Shown: positions 1-7,856 of the stretch, in pieces
How the letters are laid out: the number at the start of each line of letters is the position of its first letter
Numbering within the stretch: position 1 is the first letter of the stretch
Origin: Myxococcales bacterium
GTDB taxonomy: Bacteria > Myxococcota_A > Polyangia > Polyangiales > Polyangiaceae
Direction of reading: 5' to 3'
Assembly (NCBI GenBank): GCA_025355005.1
Contig: JANXLV010000154.1
Span: 1 to 33,711 of the forward strand
DNA length: 33,711 nt
The notes under the pieces: model-generated
Seen by the model: only the letters and a program-made list of their open reading frames with translations
What the model was told of the DNA's origin: nothing
The model's database searches: none
Translations under genes and position numbers: made by a program

Positions 1-1
1 G

Positions 2-124
2 CTCGGTATCCTCGCGCTTGTCGTGCGTGAGCACAAACGCAGAGAGGACGCCGCCCCGCCGCCCGCGCCGCCCACCGCGCCAGCATCGGAAGAGCCCAAG
101 GGCGCCGTGGAGGCGACCGCATGA
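2..124 (+). CDS. 3' end of a membrane-associated protein (partial, function unknown)
   Basis: This is the last 40 codons of a gene that begins before the window. The frame is open from base 2 and stops at TGA 122-124. The visible residues start with a short hydrophobic run (LGILALVV), then a basic patch (REHKRR), then a Pro/Ala-rich tail. That resembles the end of a transmembrane helix followed by a cytoplasmic tail. The stop overlaps the ATG of the next gene in an ATGA junction, so the two are probably co-transcribed and translationally coupled. Too little remains to name a family. Confidence 0.6.
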   Translation, partial: LGILALVVREHKRREDAAPPPAPPTAPASEEPKGAVEATA

Positions 125-1503
125 TCAGCCTGCAGTCCTTCCGTGTCTCGCTTGCGGTTGTCGCCGCTGCCGTCATCGTGTCGCCCGCCATTGCACGCGC
201 AGACGGACCGCACGCGCCGGACCCGCCGCAGCGCTCCGAGCCTGAAAAGAAGCCGATTCCACACTATGACGACCGTCCACCGGCAGAGCCGGACGCAGGG
301 GACATGGCGCTCTGGGCGCCGCGCATCCTCCTCTATCCGTTCTACCTGTTCTCCGAGTACGTGGTGCGCAGACCGCTGGGTGCGCTCGTCACCTGGGCGG
401 AGCGCAAGGACGTGCCCCGCATCCTCTACGACTTCTTCGCGTTCGGCCCCGACCACAAGGCCGGCTTTGCGCCGATCATCCTCGTCGACTTCGGCTTCGC
501 GCCCAGCGGCGGCCTCTACTTCTTCTGGGACGACGCCTTCGTCAAGGGCCAAGACTTCAGCATCCATGGCTCCACGGGCGGTGAGGACTGGGTCGCCGGC
601 AGCTTCCGCGATCGCTATCGCTGGCACAACGAGGCCGTCACCTTTCGCATGCTCGGTACCGCGCGCCCGGACAACGCGTTCTTCGGAACCGGAGCGCGCT
701 CGGTGGAGGCGGATCGCACGCGCTATGGCGCCACGAAGCTCGAGACGTCTCTGCTCTACGAGAACCACATGTCGAAGAAGAGCGTGTTCGAGGCGGGCTT
801 CGCCGTGCGCTCGCTGAGCTTCCGCGATTCGCACTACAGCGGCGACCCAAGCGTGTCGGACGGCGTCGCGTCCGGACGCTTCGCGCAGCAGCCGGAGGCC
901 TTCGGCAGTGGCTACGTCGGTGGCGAGAGTCGCTCACGCCTCGCGCTCGACTCACGCGGTGACGGGCCCACAGCGTCGCGCTCCGGCATTCACATGGAGA
1001 TGGAAGGCGCCGTCGGCGAGGCGCCCGGAACGCAGCACTACGGCTGGGCGCGCTACGACACCATCGTGCGCGGCATGTACGACGTGAACGGGCATGATCG
1101 CGTCGTCGCGCTCTCCGCGGGCGCGTTCTTCGCGGACCCGCTCGGCGATGCCAAGGTCCCGTTCACGGAGCTCGTCACGCTCGGCGGTCTGGGCCCCATG
1201 CCCGGGTTCGTCCCCGGTCGGCTCTACGGACGCAGCGCGTTCGTCGCCACGATGAAATACGAGTGGCCGATCTGGATGTGGCTCCACGGCACGGTTCAAG
1301 CGTCCATCGGCAATGTCTTCGGGCCGCACCTCGACGACGCAAGGCCGTCGCTGCTGCGTGCCTCGGGCGCCATCGGCATCGCGCAGATCGGCGACACGGA
1401 CAACCCGCTCCAGGTGCTCGTGGGCGCTGGCTCCGAGACGTTCGCGCACGGCGGTCAGCTCGACTCCGTGCGAATTCTCATCGGAACCACCCACGGCTAC
1501 TGA
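121..1503 (+). CDS. Omp85/BamA-family (D15-like) outer-membrane beta-barrel protein
   Basis: The predicted product is 460 residues. It has a signal peptide (hydrophobic core about residues 9-22, likely cut after A-R-A at 25-27) followed by a Pro/Glu-rich linker. The C-terminal half has the features of an Omp85/D15 barrel: alternating hydrophobic and aromatic strands, a GGLGPMPGFVPGRLYG segment resembling the GG-x-x-x-x-RGY loop motif of BamA, and then an E-Y-x-x-P strand and a GNVFG turn. I see no set of five POTRA repeats, so it looks like a short barrel-type member. Residues 50-100 include a hydrophobic, aromatic-rich stretch before the barrel. It is coupled to the preceding gene by an ATGA overlap and ends 15 bases before a convergent DNA ligase gene. 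Family placement is inferred from motifs. The substrate (protein export, assembly or another role) cannot be read from the sequence. Confidence 0.7.
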   Translation: MISLQSFRVSLAVVAAAVIVSPAIARADGPHAPDPPQRSEPEKKPIPHYDDRPPAEPDAGDMALWAPRILLYPFYLFSEYVVRRPLGALVTWAERKDVPRILYDFFAFGPDHKAGFAPIILVDFGFAPSGGLYFFWDDAFVKGQDFSIHGSTGGEDWVAGSFRDRYRWHNEAVTFRMLGTARPDNAFFGTGARSVEADRTRYGATKLETSLLYENHMSKKSVFEAGFAVRSLSFRDSHYSGDPSVSDGVASGRFAQQPEAFGSGYVGGESRSRLALDSRGDGPTASRSGIHMEMEGAVGEAPGTQHYGWARYDTIVRGMYDVNGHDRVVALSAGAFFADPLGDAKVPFTELVTLGGLGPMPGFVPGRLYGRSAFVATMKYEWPIWMWLHGTVQASIGNVFGPHLDDARPSLLRASGAIGIAQIGDTDNPLQVLVGAGSETFAHGGQLDSVRILIGTTHGY

Positions 1504-1518
1504 AGCAATCGCTCCGCG

Positions 1519-3084
1519 CTACTCCGAGAAGAGAGAGAGCTGCTTCGTGGCTGGCTTCGTCGCTCCCGCCTTCGGCGTGCCCTCTGGCGCGAGCGCGACA
1601 AGGTGCGCGAGCGTGTCCGCCTCTTCCGGGCGCTTGTCCTCGCGGTAGCGAACGACGCGCGCGAAGCGAAGCGCCACATGTCCCGGGTATCTCTGACTGC
1701 GTTGCACGTCGCCGACCTCGATCTCGACGACGGTCACAGGCCGCACGTGGACCACATGCTCTTCGCGGTGGGTCTCGATCTCCTGGAAGTGGCGCGTCTG
1801 CCAGGCGAGCAGCTCGTCCGTCATGCCCTTGAAAGTCTTGCCGACCATCACGAACGTGCCGTCATCCCCGCGGGCGCCGAGGTGGATGTTGGAGAGCAGG
1901 CCCTTTCTGCGACCGCTGCCCCACTCGACCGCGAGGACCACGAGGTCGAACGCGTGCACCTTCTTGACCTTGCGCCACGCCTCGCCCCGCGCGCCCAGGC
2001 GATACGCGGAGTCGAGCTTCTTCACCATCACACCTTCGTGGCCGCGCGACTCCGCGTCGGCGAGAAATTCGCGCGCAAGGTCAAGGCTGTCTGTCTCGAT
2101 CGCTGGCATCTGCGCGCCGAGCACCACCGCCGCACGCAGCGCTGCGAGCCGAGAAGAGAGCGGGTGCTCCACCAGATCCTCGCCGTCCTTGTGCAGGCAG
2201 TCGAACGCGAAGAGGTGCAGCCGGTATCCCGGGGGCATCGGGCCACCGGCGAGCGCCGAGAACGTCTCCTGGAACGGGCGCGCGCGGAGCTCGTCGTTCA
2301 CGAGCGCGACCTCACCGTCCAGGACCAGCGCCGAAACCGAGTGATGAACGGCGCCCACCAGCGCCGGACGCGCGCCCTCCGTGATGTCGTTGCCCTGGCG
2401 CGAGAACACGCGCGTGGTCTCGCCTGACACGTGGACCTGCGCGCGCACCCCGTCCACCTTCCACTCCACGCGCACGGTCCCGCCATCTGCCATCGCCTCG
2501 GTGAGACCGTCGGACGGGGAGGCGAGCATGGGCGCGAGCGGCGTGAGCAGAGAAATCGCTGTCGGCAACGGATGCTCGCGTGCGGCGCCCAGCACAGCCT
2601 CCGCGACGCGCGCGGTGGTTCCCATGACCGTGGCGGCTCGTCTCACCTCTGCCTCCTCGCGACCCGATGCGAGCGTGAGCGCGGACAGCAGCACGCCGGC
2701 GAGGCCGCCCTGGCGAAGCGTGTACGTGAGCGCAGAGACCAGGAAGCGCCGCTCCTCGTGCGTGAGCCGCTCGAAGAGAGCGCGAGCATGCACCAGCGCC
2801 GCGCGCTTTCCCGACGATTTGATCTCGCCCAGCCCATGCCCCACTTCCAGGATCGTCATCGTGGGCTCGGTCGCTGCACGCACCTTCGTCAGCGCATAGA
2901 GCGTGGCGTGGCCCAGACCGATCGCGCCGCACGGTGGTTCGGCGGTGAGCCACCCGGCGGCCGAAGCGACCTCGTCCTTCTCCAGCGACACGAGGAGGTC
3001 GCGGAGGAGCTCGGCCTTCTCGGTCTTCTTCCGCGTGGCCGCGACCTTGAGCGAGGTCTCTGCGAGCGCGTGGAAGAGCGCCAT
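1519..3084 (-). CDS. ATP-dependent DNA ligase (complete, stand-alone)
   Basis: The 521-residue product has the three-domain layout of ATP-dependent DNA ligases of the archaeal/bacterial LigB type. An alpha-helical DNA-binding region covers about residues 1-200. The nucleotidyltransferase domain has the adenylated lysine in KVDGVR (K209), DGE as motif III, FD as motif IIIa, EGVMVKK as motif IV and WRKVKK as motif V. The C-terminal OB-fold ends in a RFARVVRYREDK segment, which matches motif VI. All catalytic motifs look intact. The reading frame stays open upstream to 3495, but that extension would overlap the divergent protease gene and has shadow-like composition. The ATG at 3084, giving MALFHALAETS, matches the family start. 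This ligase may matter because the LigD protein at 27373-29574 in the same window appears unable to ligate. Confidence 0.88.
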   Translation of the reverse strand: MALFHALAETSLKVAATRKKTEKAELLRDLLVSLEKDEVASAAGWLTAEPPCGAIGLGHATLYALTKVRAATEPTMTILEVGHGLGEIKSSGKRAALVHARALFERLTHEERRFLVSALTYTLRQGGLAGVLLSALTLASGREEAEVRRAATVMGTTARVAEAVLGAAREHPLPTAISLLTPLAPMLASPSDGLTEAMADGGTVRVEWKVDGVRAQVHVSGETTRVFSRQGNDITEGARPALVGAVHHSVSALVLDGEVALVNDELRARPFQETFSALAGGPMPPGYRLHLFAFDCLHKDGEDLVEHPLSSRLAALRAAVVLGAQMPAIETDSLDLAREFLADAESRGHEGVMVKKLDSAYRLGARGEAWRKVKKVHAFDLVVLAVEWGSGRRKGLLSNIHLGARGDDGTFVMVGKTFKGMTDELLAWQTRHFQEIETHREEHVVHVRPVTVVEIEVGDVQRSQRYPGHVALRFARVVRYREDKRPEEADTLAHLVALAPEGTPKAGATKPATKQLSLFSE

Positions 3085-3209
3085 GCACGAGAGCTTAGTC
3101 CGATGCGCACACTCGCGCACTGGCAAAGGCTTGCTCGGTGCCCTGGACCTGACCTTCGCGTGGGCGCGACCCCGTGACGTTGCGCGTGCGTGACACCACC
3201 CACGTTGCG

Positions 3210-3280
3210 TGCACAAAAAAAGGTCGATCGGCGCGTGCGGTGCACCTGGAACGACAGATGCACCATGCACCTTCATGCAC
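3210..3280 (+). repeat. Cluster of five TGCAC motifs upstream of the protease
   Basis: The pentamer TGCAC occurs at 3210, 3241, 3259, 3266 and 3276, in the gap between the divergent ligase and protease genes. The last copy lies inside the protease start region. The density is higher than expected for a 70-base stretch. It could be a set of regulator half-sites or chance in GC-rich DNA. No -35/-10 pair is obvious. Confidence 0.25.
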
Positions 3281-4447
3281 CGCACGAAGCTCGTCGCCGC
3301 GTTCGCTGTCTCCTCGCTGCTCGCTGCATGCGGAGGCGCTTCATCGGAGGACGTGAATGTGACCGTCTCGGCGAACATCGCCCCGCGCATCGTCGGCGGA
3401 ACGAAGTCGACCTCCGCGCAGGACTCCGTCGTGTTCCTCAACATGGGAAGTGAGTACTGCACTGGCACGCTCGTCGCGCCGAACCTGGTGCTCACCGCGC
3501 GTCACTGCGTGCAGACCATGGACGAGAGCTCGGCGTGCGGCACGTTCATCAAGGACAACAATCCCGCTTCCATGCAGGTGGTGCTCGGCTACGGGGCGAT
3601 GACCGGCTCCGCGGTCGCCACGGGTGCAAAATTCTTCCACGAGACGAACACCAGCGGCTGCAGCTACGACATCGCGCTCGTGCAGCTGGACAAGGACATC
3701 CCGGGCGCGAAGATCGCCCCGGTGAGCTTCACGCCCGTCAAGAAGGGCGACACCAACCTCGTCGCCGTGGGCTATGGCTCCATCAACGACAGCAACGGTG
3801 ATCCGGCGGGTCGCCTCCAGCGCGGCGCGATCAGTGTCCAGGCCGCCGCCGCGACCTCGTACTCGTACACGACCAAGGCTGGAAAGAAGATCCCCGTCGA
3901 TGTCTCCGCTGGCGAGTTCGCGACCGGTGAGTCCACGTGCTTCGGCGACAGCGGCGGACCGCTCTTCGACGCAGCCGGGAACATCGTCGGTGTCACTTCA
4001 CGCGGGATCGATCAGTACTGCATCGATCGTCCGTCGATCTGGAGCGACACGGCGTCGCACCAGAAGCTCATCATGGACGCCGCGAAGAGCGCCGGTCACC
4101 CCCTCGACGGCAGCTCCTCCGGCGGCACGGACGTGGACGCGGGCAGCGACGACCAGGGCTCCGACCCGCAGGGCACCGGCTCCGGCGGCTCAGGTGGCTC
4201 GGGCTCCGGCAACGGCGGAAGCAACAACGGCGGCAGCAACAGCAACAGCGCGCAGGCCACGCCGTCCTCCGGTTCGCCCGCGGCCGCCACCAGTGGCCCC
4301 GATTCGTCGAGCTCCGGCGGCTGCAACCACGGCGGCATCGGCGCGAATGGCACGGACGATCTCGCGCTCGTGCTCGGCGTCGTCTTCGGCCTCGCGCTGC
4401 TCCGCGCCCGCGCCCGCCCCCGCAAGGAGAGCAACATTGTTTCCTAG
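3275..4447 (+). CDS. S1-family serine protease, surface-anchored, with lipobox and MYXO-CTERM-like tail
   Basis: The 390-residue product begins with a basic n-region, a hydrophobic core and a lipobox ending L-A-A-C (C19). Zymogen-like activation is suggested by RIVGG at 38-42. The catalytic triad is visible: TARHC (H77), YDIALV (D132) and GDSGGP (S226). Six residues before the catalytic serine, where trypsin has Asp189, this protein has Ser220, so a chymotrypsin- or elastase-like preference is more likely than cleavage after Lys/Arg. Residues 279-345 are a Ser/Gly/Asn linker. The tail has a cysteine (GGC, C350), a hydrophobic helix at 362-377 and an Arg-rich end, the layout of MYXO-CTERM sorting signals, which are processed by myxosortase in relatives. 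An ATG at 3209 is in frame, but the later ATG at 3275 gives the signal sequence directly and is preferred. Confidence 0.85.
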   Translation: MHRTKLVAAFAVSSLLAACGGASSEDVNVTVSANIAPRIVGGTKSTSAQDSVVFLNMGSEYCTGTLVAPNLVLTARHCVQTMDESSACGTFIKDNNPASMQVVLGYGAMTGSAVATGAKFFHETNTSGCSYDIALVQLDKDIPGAKIAPVSFTPVKKGDTNLVAVGYGSINDSNGDPAGRLQRGAISVQAAAATSYSYTTKAGKKIPVDVSAGEFATGESTCFGDSGGPLFDAAGNIVGVTSRGIDQYCIDRPSIWSDTASHQKLIMDAAKSAGHPLDGSSSGGTDVDAGSDDQGSDPQGTGSGGSGGSGSGNGGSNNGGSNSNSAQATPSSGSPAAATSGPDSSSSGGCNHGGIGANGTDDLALVLGVVFGLALLRARARPRKESNIVS

Positions 4448-4527
4448 GCGTTTCGCGCGCGGATAGCGCTGCACCGCGGTTCGCGACGGCACACAGTCTG
4501 ACGAAGGTCGACTAAACTCGTGGGTCC

Positions 4528-7500
4528 ATGACCATCCAGGTCGCTCTCCGTCACCGCACGTCGTACGCCTACGATCGCCTGGTCTCACTCGGCCCTCAGG
4601 TCGTGCGCCTGCGTCCCGCGCCGCACTGTCGTTCGCGCGTGCTCTCGTACTCGCTCAAGGTCGAGCCGCCGGAGCACTTCATCAACTGGCAGCAGGACCC
4701 GCAGGCCAACTACCTCGCGCGCCTGGTATTTCCGAAGCAGACGCAGAAGCTCTGCATCGACGTCGAGCTGCTCGTGGAGATGACGGCGCAGAACCCGTTC
4801 GATTTCTTCCTCGAGCCCGAGGCGATGGACTTCCCGTTCCAGTACGAGGCAAAGCTCGCCGTCGATCTCGCGCCGTACTTCGTCACCGGACCCGACACTC
4901 CGAAGCTCGCGGCGCTGGTCGCGTCCGTCTCCAGGGAGAAGCGCCGCACGATCGATTTTCTCGTCGAGCAGAACCAGAAGATCCAGCAGCTCATTCGCTA
5001 CCTCGTGCGCCTGGAGCCTGGGCTGCAGACGCCAGAGGAGACGCTCACGCTCGCGTCGGGCTCGTGCCGCGACTCGGGCTGGCTGCTCGTGCAGGTGTTC
5101 CGGCGGCTCGGGCTAGCGGCGCGCTTCGTGTCCGGATACCTCGTGCAATTGAAGCCGGACGAGAAGCCGCTCGACGGACCGCCGGGACCCGAGAAGGACT
5201 TCATCGATCTGCATGCATGGTGCGAGGTGTACTTGCCGGGCGCGGGCTGGGTCGGGCTGGACCCCACATCCGGTCTGCTCGCAGGGGAAGGGCACCTGCC
5301 GCTCGCGTGCACCGCGGAGCCTTCGGCGGCAGCGCCCGTCACCGGCCTGATCGACGAGTGCGAGACCACGTTCGTCCACGAGATGTCCGTGGAACGCGTA
5401 CTCGAAGCGCCGCGCGTCACGCTGCCGTATGGCGAAGACGAATGGAGGAAGATCGACGCCCTTGGCGCGCGTATCGATGCCGATCTCACGCAGGCGGACG
5501 TTCGCCTCACGATGGGCGGCGAGCCAACGTTCGTGGCAGCGGGAGATCTGGATGCCGCGGAGTGGAACACGGAGGCGCTCGGCCCCACGAAGCGAAGGCT
5601 CGCGACGGAGCTGTTCTGGAAGCTGCGCGATCGCTACGCCCCGTTCGGCCTCGTGCACTTCGGCCAGGGCAAGTGGTACCCCGGTGAGCAGCTCCCGCGC
5701 TGGGCGCTCTCCCTGTTCTGGCGAAACGACGGCGCGCCGATCTTCAAGGACCCTTCGCTATTCGCGGACGAGCTCACGCCCACCGCAGTCACGGACGACG
5801 ACGCGGCTCGCTTGCTGCGCGGCGTGGCCGAGCGTCTCGGCCTCGAGTCGCGCTGGGTGATGCCGGCGTGGGAAGACGTCTACTACTACCTGTGGCGTGA
5901 GCATCGCCTGCCCGTGAACGTGGACGTGCTCGACGCGCGTCTCGACGATCCGCTCGAGCGCGAGCGACTGCGCCGCGTGTTCTCCGCGGGCCTCGGCAAG
6001 ATCACTGGTCACGTGCTTCCCATCCAGCGCGAGCGCGCCGGCAGTCGTTGGCTCTCCGGGCCGTGGCACCTTCGCGGCGAGCGCTGTCACCTGACTCCCG
6101 GCGACTCTCCGATGGGTTTCAGGCTTCCGCTCGACGGACAGCCCTGGGCCAAGGACGGCGACAAAGAGGCTTATTTTCCCCCGGATCCGGCGCAGCGCGT
6201 CGTCCCGCTCGCCAGGGAGCACGCAGCGCGTCCCGTCGCACCTGCATCAGACGTGACCCGCGCTCCTGTGCCCTTCGAGTCGGCCGCATCGGTCATTCGC
6301 ACGGCGATGTGCGTGGAGCCGCGCAACGGCGTCCTCTACGTCTTCATGCCGCCCGTGGCCACGCTGGATGACTACGTCGAGCTCGTGGCCGCGGTCGAGC
6401 ACATCGCGCACGAGCAGAAGCAGAAGATCCTCTTCGAAGGCTATCCGCCGCCGAAGGACGCGCGCCTCAGCCACCTCTCCGTCACTCCCGACCCCGGCGT
6501 CATCGAGGTGAACATCCATCCGTCGTCGCGCTGGGATGAGCTGGTCTCCAAGACCACGCACCTCTACGAGTCCGCGCGCGAGACGCGCCTCGCCACGGAC
6601 AAGTTCATGGTGGATGGGCGTCATGTCGGCACCGGCGGTGGCAACCACTTCGTTCTCGGCGGTGCCACCCCCGACGACTCTCCGTTCTTGCGGCGCCCCG
6701 ATCTGCTCGCGAGCTTCCTCGGGACCTTCCAGCGCCACCCATCGCTCTCGTACCTTTTCTCCGGTCTCTTCATCGGTCCCACGTCGCAGTCGCCCCGCGT
6801 CGGCGAGGCGCGGAACGACGCGCTGCACGAGCTCGAGATCGCGCTGCGCGAGGTCCAGAAGCACCGCACGACCGAGGGTGAGCCGCCGCCGTGGCTCGTG
6901 GATCGCATCTTCCGCGACGTGCTCTGCGACGCGACCGGCAACACCCACCGCACCGAGATGTGCATCGACAAGCTCTACTCCCCCGACGGTCCCACGGGGC
7001 GCCTCGGCCTCCTGGAGATGCGCAGCTTCGAGATGCCACCGCACGCGCGCATGAGCCTCGTGCAGCAGCTCCTTCTTCGTGCGCTCACGATGAAGCTGTG
7101 GAAGGAGCCGCTCTCCACCGAGCGCCTACCGCGCTTCGCAACCGAGCTCCACGACCGCTTCATGCTCCCGCACTTCGTCTGGCAGGACATGGGCGACGTG
7201 GTGCAGGAGCTCCGCGATGCAGGCTACCCGCTCGAGCTCGCGTGGTTTCAGCCGCACTTCGAGTTCCGCTTTCCGAAGCTCGGCGACCTGGCAGTAGCCG
7301 GCATGGACCTCGAGCTCCGCACGGCGCTCGAGCCGTGGAACGTCACCGGCGAGGACGCTGCAGGCGGCGGCACTGCACGCTACGTGGACTCGTCGCTCGA
7401 GCGGCTGGAGGTCAAGCTCACAGGGCTCTCGTCCGAGCGCTACGTGATCACATGCAACGGCCACGCGCTTCCGCTCCAGCCCACCGGTCGCAACGAGGAG

Positions 7501-7818
7501 TACGTGGCTGGCGTTCGCTTCCGCGCGTGGCAACCACCGCGTTGCTTGCACCCGACCATAGGCGTGCATGCCCCGCTCACGTTCGACGTGGTCGACACGT
7601 GGATGCGTCGCAGCCTTGGCGGCTGCCAGTATCACGTGAGCCACCCGGGCGGGCGCGCCCACGACACGCGGCCCATCAACGCGCTCGAGGCCGAGGGCAG
7701 AAGGCGCGCGAGGTTCTTCCGATTGGGTCACACACAGGGCACGATGGACGTGGCGGCGGCCGACCAGTCCGCTCGTTCGAAAGACTTCCCCTACACGCTG
7801 GATCTGCGGACCGCCTGA
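4528..7818 (+). CDS. Transglutaminase-like protease fused to DUF2126 (predicted amidoligase)
   Basis: The product is 1096 residues and lacks a signal peptide, so it is probably cytoplasmic. Residues 1-85 resemble the bacterial transglutaminase N-terminal region. Residues about 165-250 carry the transglutaminase/papain-like triad: C180 in GSCRDS, H229 in DLHAWCEV and D245 in GLDPTSG. From about residue 325 to the end is the large DUF2126 domain, opening with the typical GGEPTF segment (330-335). Comparative genomics (Iyer, Aravind and colleagues) has predicted DUF2126 to be a glutamine-synthetase-fold COOH-NH2 ligase. The family's usual length is about 1100 residues, so it is complete. It is the first gene of an operon with an ATP-grasp/alpha-E protein and a second transglutaminase, the common bacterial partners. 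A possible -10 (TAAACT, 4513-4518) precedes it without a convincing -35. The substrate is unknown. Confidence 0.9.
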   Translation: MTIQVALRHRTSYAYDRLVSLGPQVVRLRPAPHCRSRVLSYSLKVEPPEHFINWQQDPQANYLARLVFPKQTQKLCIDVELLVEMTAQNPFDFFLEPEAMDFPFQYEAKLAVDLAPYFVTGPDTPKLAALVASVSREKRRTIDFLVEQNQKIQQLIRYLVRLEPGLQTPEETLTLASGSCRDSGWLLVQVFRRLGLAARFVSGYLVQLKPDEKPLDGPPGPEKDFIDLHAWCEVYLPGAGWVGLDPTSGLLAGEGHLPLACTAEPSAAAPVTGLIDECETTFVHEMSVERVLEAPRVTLPYGEDEWRKIDALGARIDADLTQADVRLTMGGEPTFVAAGDLDAAEWNTEALGPTKRRLATELFWKLRDRYAPFGLVHFGQGKWYPGEQLPRWALSLFWRNDGAPIFKDPSLFADELTPTAVTDDDAARLLRGVAERLGLESRWVMPAWEDVYYYLWREHRLPVNVDVLDARLDDPLERERLRRVFSAGLGKITGHVLPIQRERAGSRWLSGPWHLRGERCHLTPGDSPMGFRLPLDGQPWAKDGDKEAYFPPDPAQRVVPLAREHAARPVAPASDVTRAPVPFESAASVIRTAMCVEPRNGVLYVFMPPVATLDDYVELVAAVEHIAHEQKQKILFEGYPPPKDARLSHLSVTPDPGVIEVNIHPSSRWDELVSKTTHLYESARETRLATDKFMVDGRHVGTGGGNHFVLGGATPDDSPFLRRPDLLASFLGTFQRHPSLSYLFSGLFIGPTSQSPRVGEARNDALHELEIALREVQKHRTTEGEPPPWLVDRIFRDVLCDATGNTHRTEMCIDKLYSPDGPTGRLGLLEMRSFEMPPHARMSLVQQLLLRALTMKLWKEPLSTERLPRFATELHDRFMLPHFVWQDMGDVVQELRDAGYPLELAWFQPHFEFRFPKLGDLAVAGMDLELRTALEPWNVTGEDAAGGGTARYVDSSLERLEVKLTGLSSERYVITCNGHALPLQPTGRNEEYVAGVRFRAWQPPRCLHPTIGVHAPLTFDVVDTWMRRSLGGCQYHVSHPGGRAHDTRPINALEAEGRRRARFFRLGHTQGTMDVAAADQSARSKDFPYTLDLRTA

Positions 7819-7856
7819 CCCCATTGCACTGCCTGACGCCACGCAAGAACTGACAG

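Noticed and set aside
3085..3495. Longer N-terminal extension of the DNA ligase to 3495
   Set aside because: It overlaps the divergent protease gene, has shadow-like Arg/Ser/Ala-rich composition, and the ATG at 3084 gives the family-like start.
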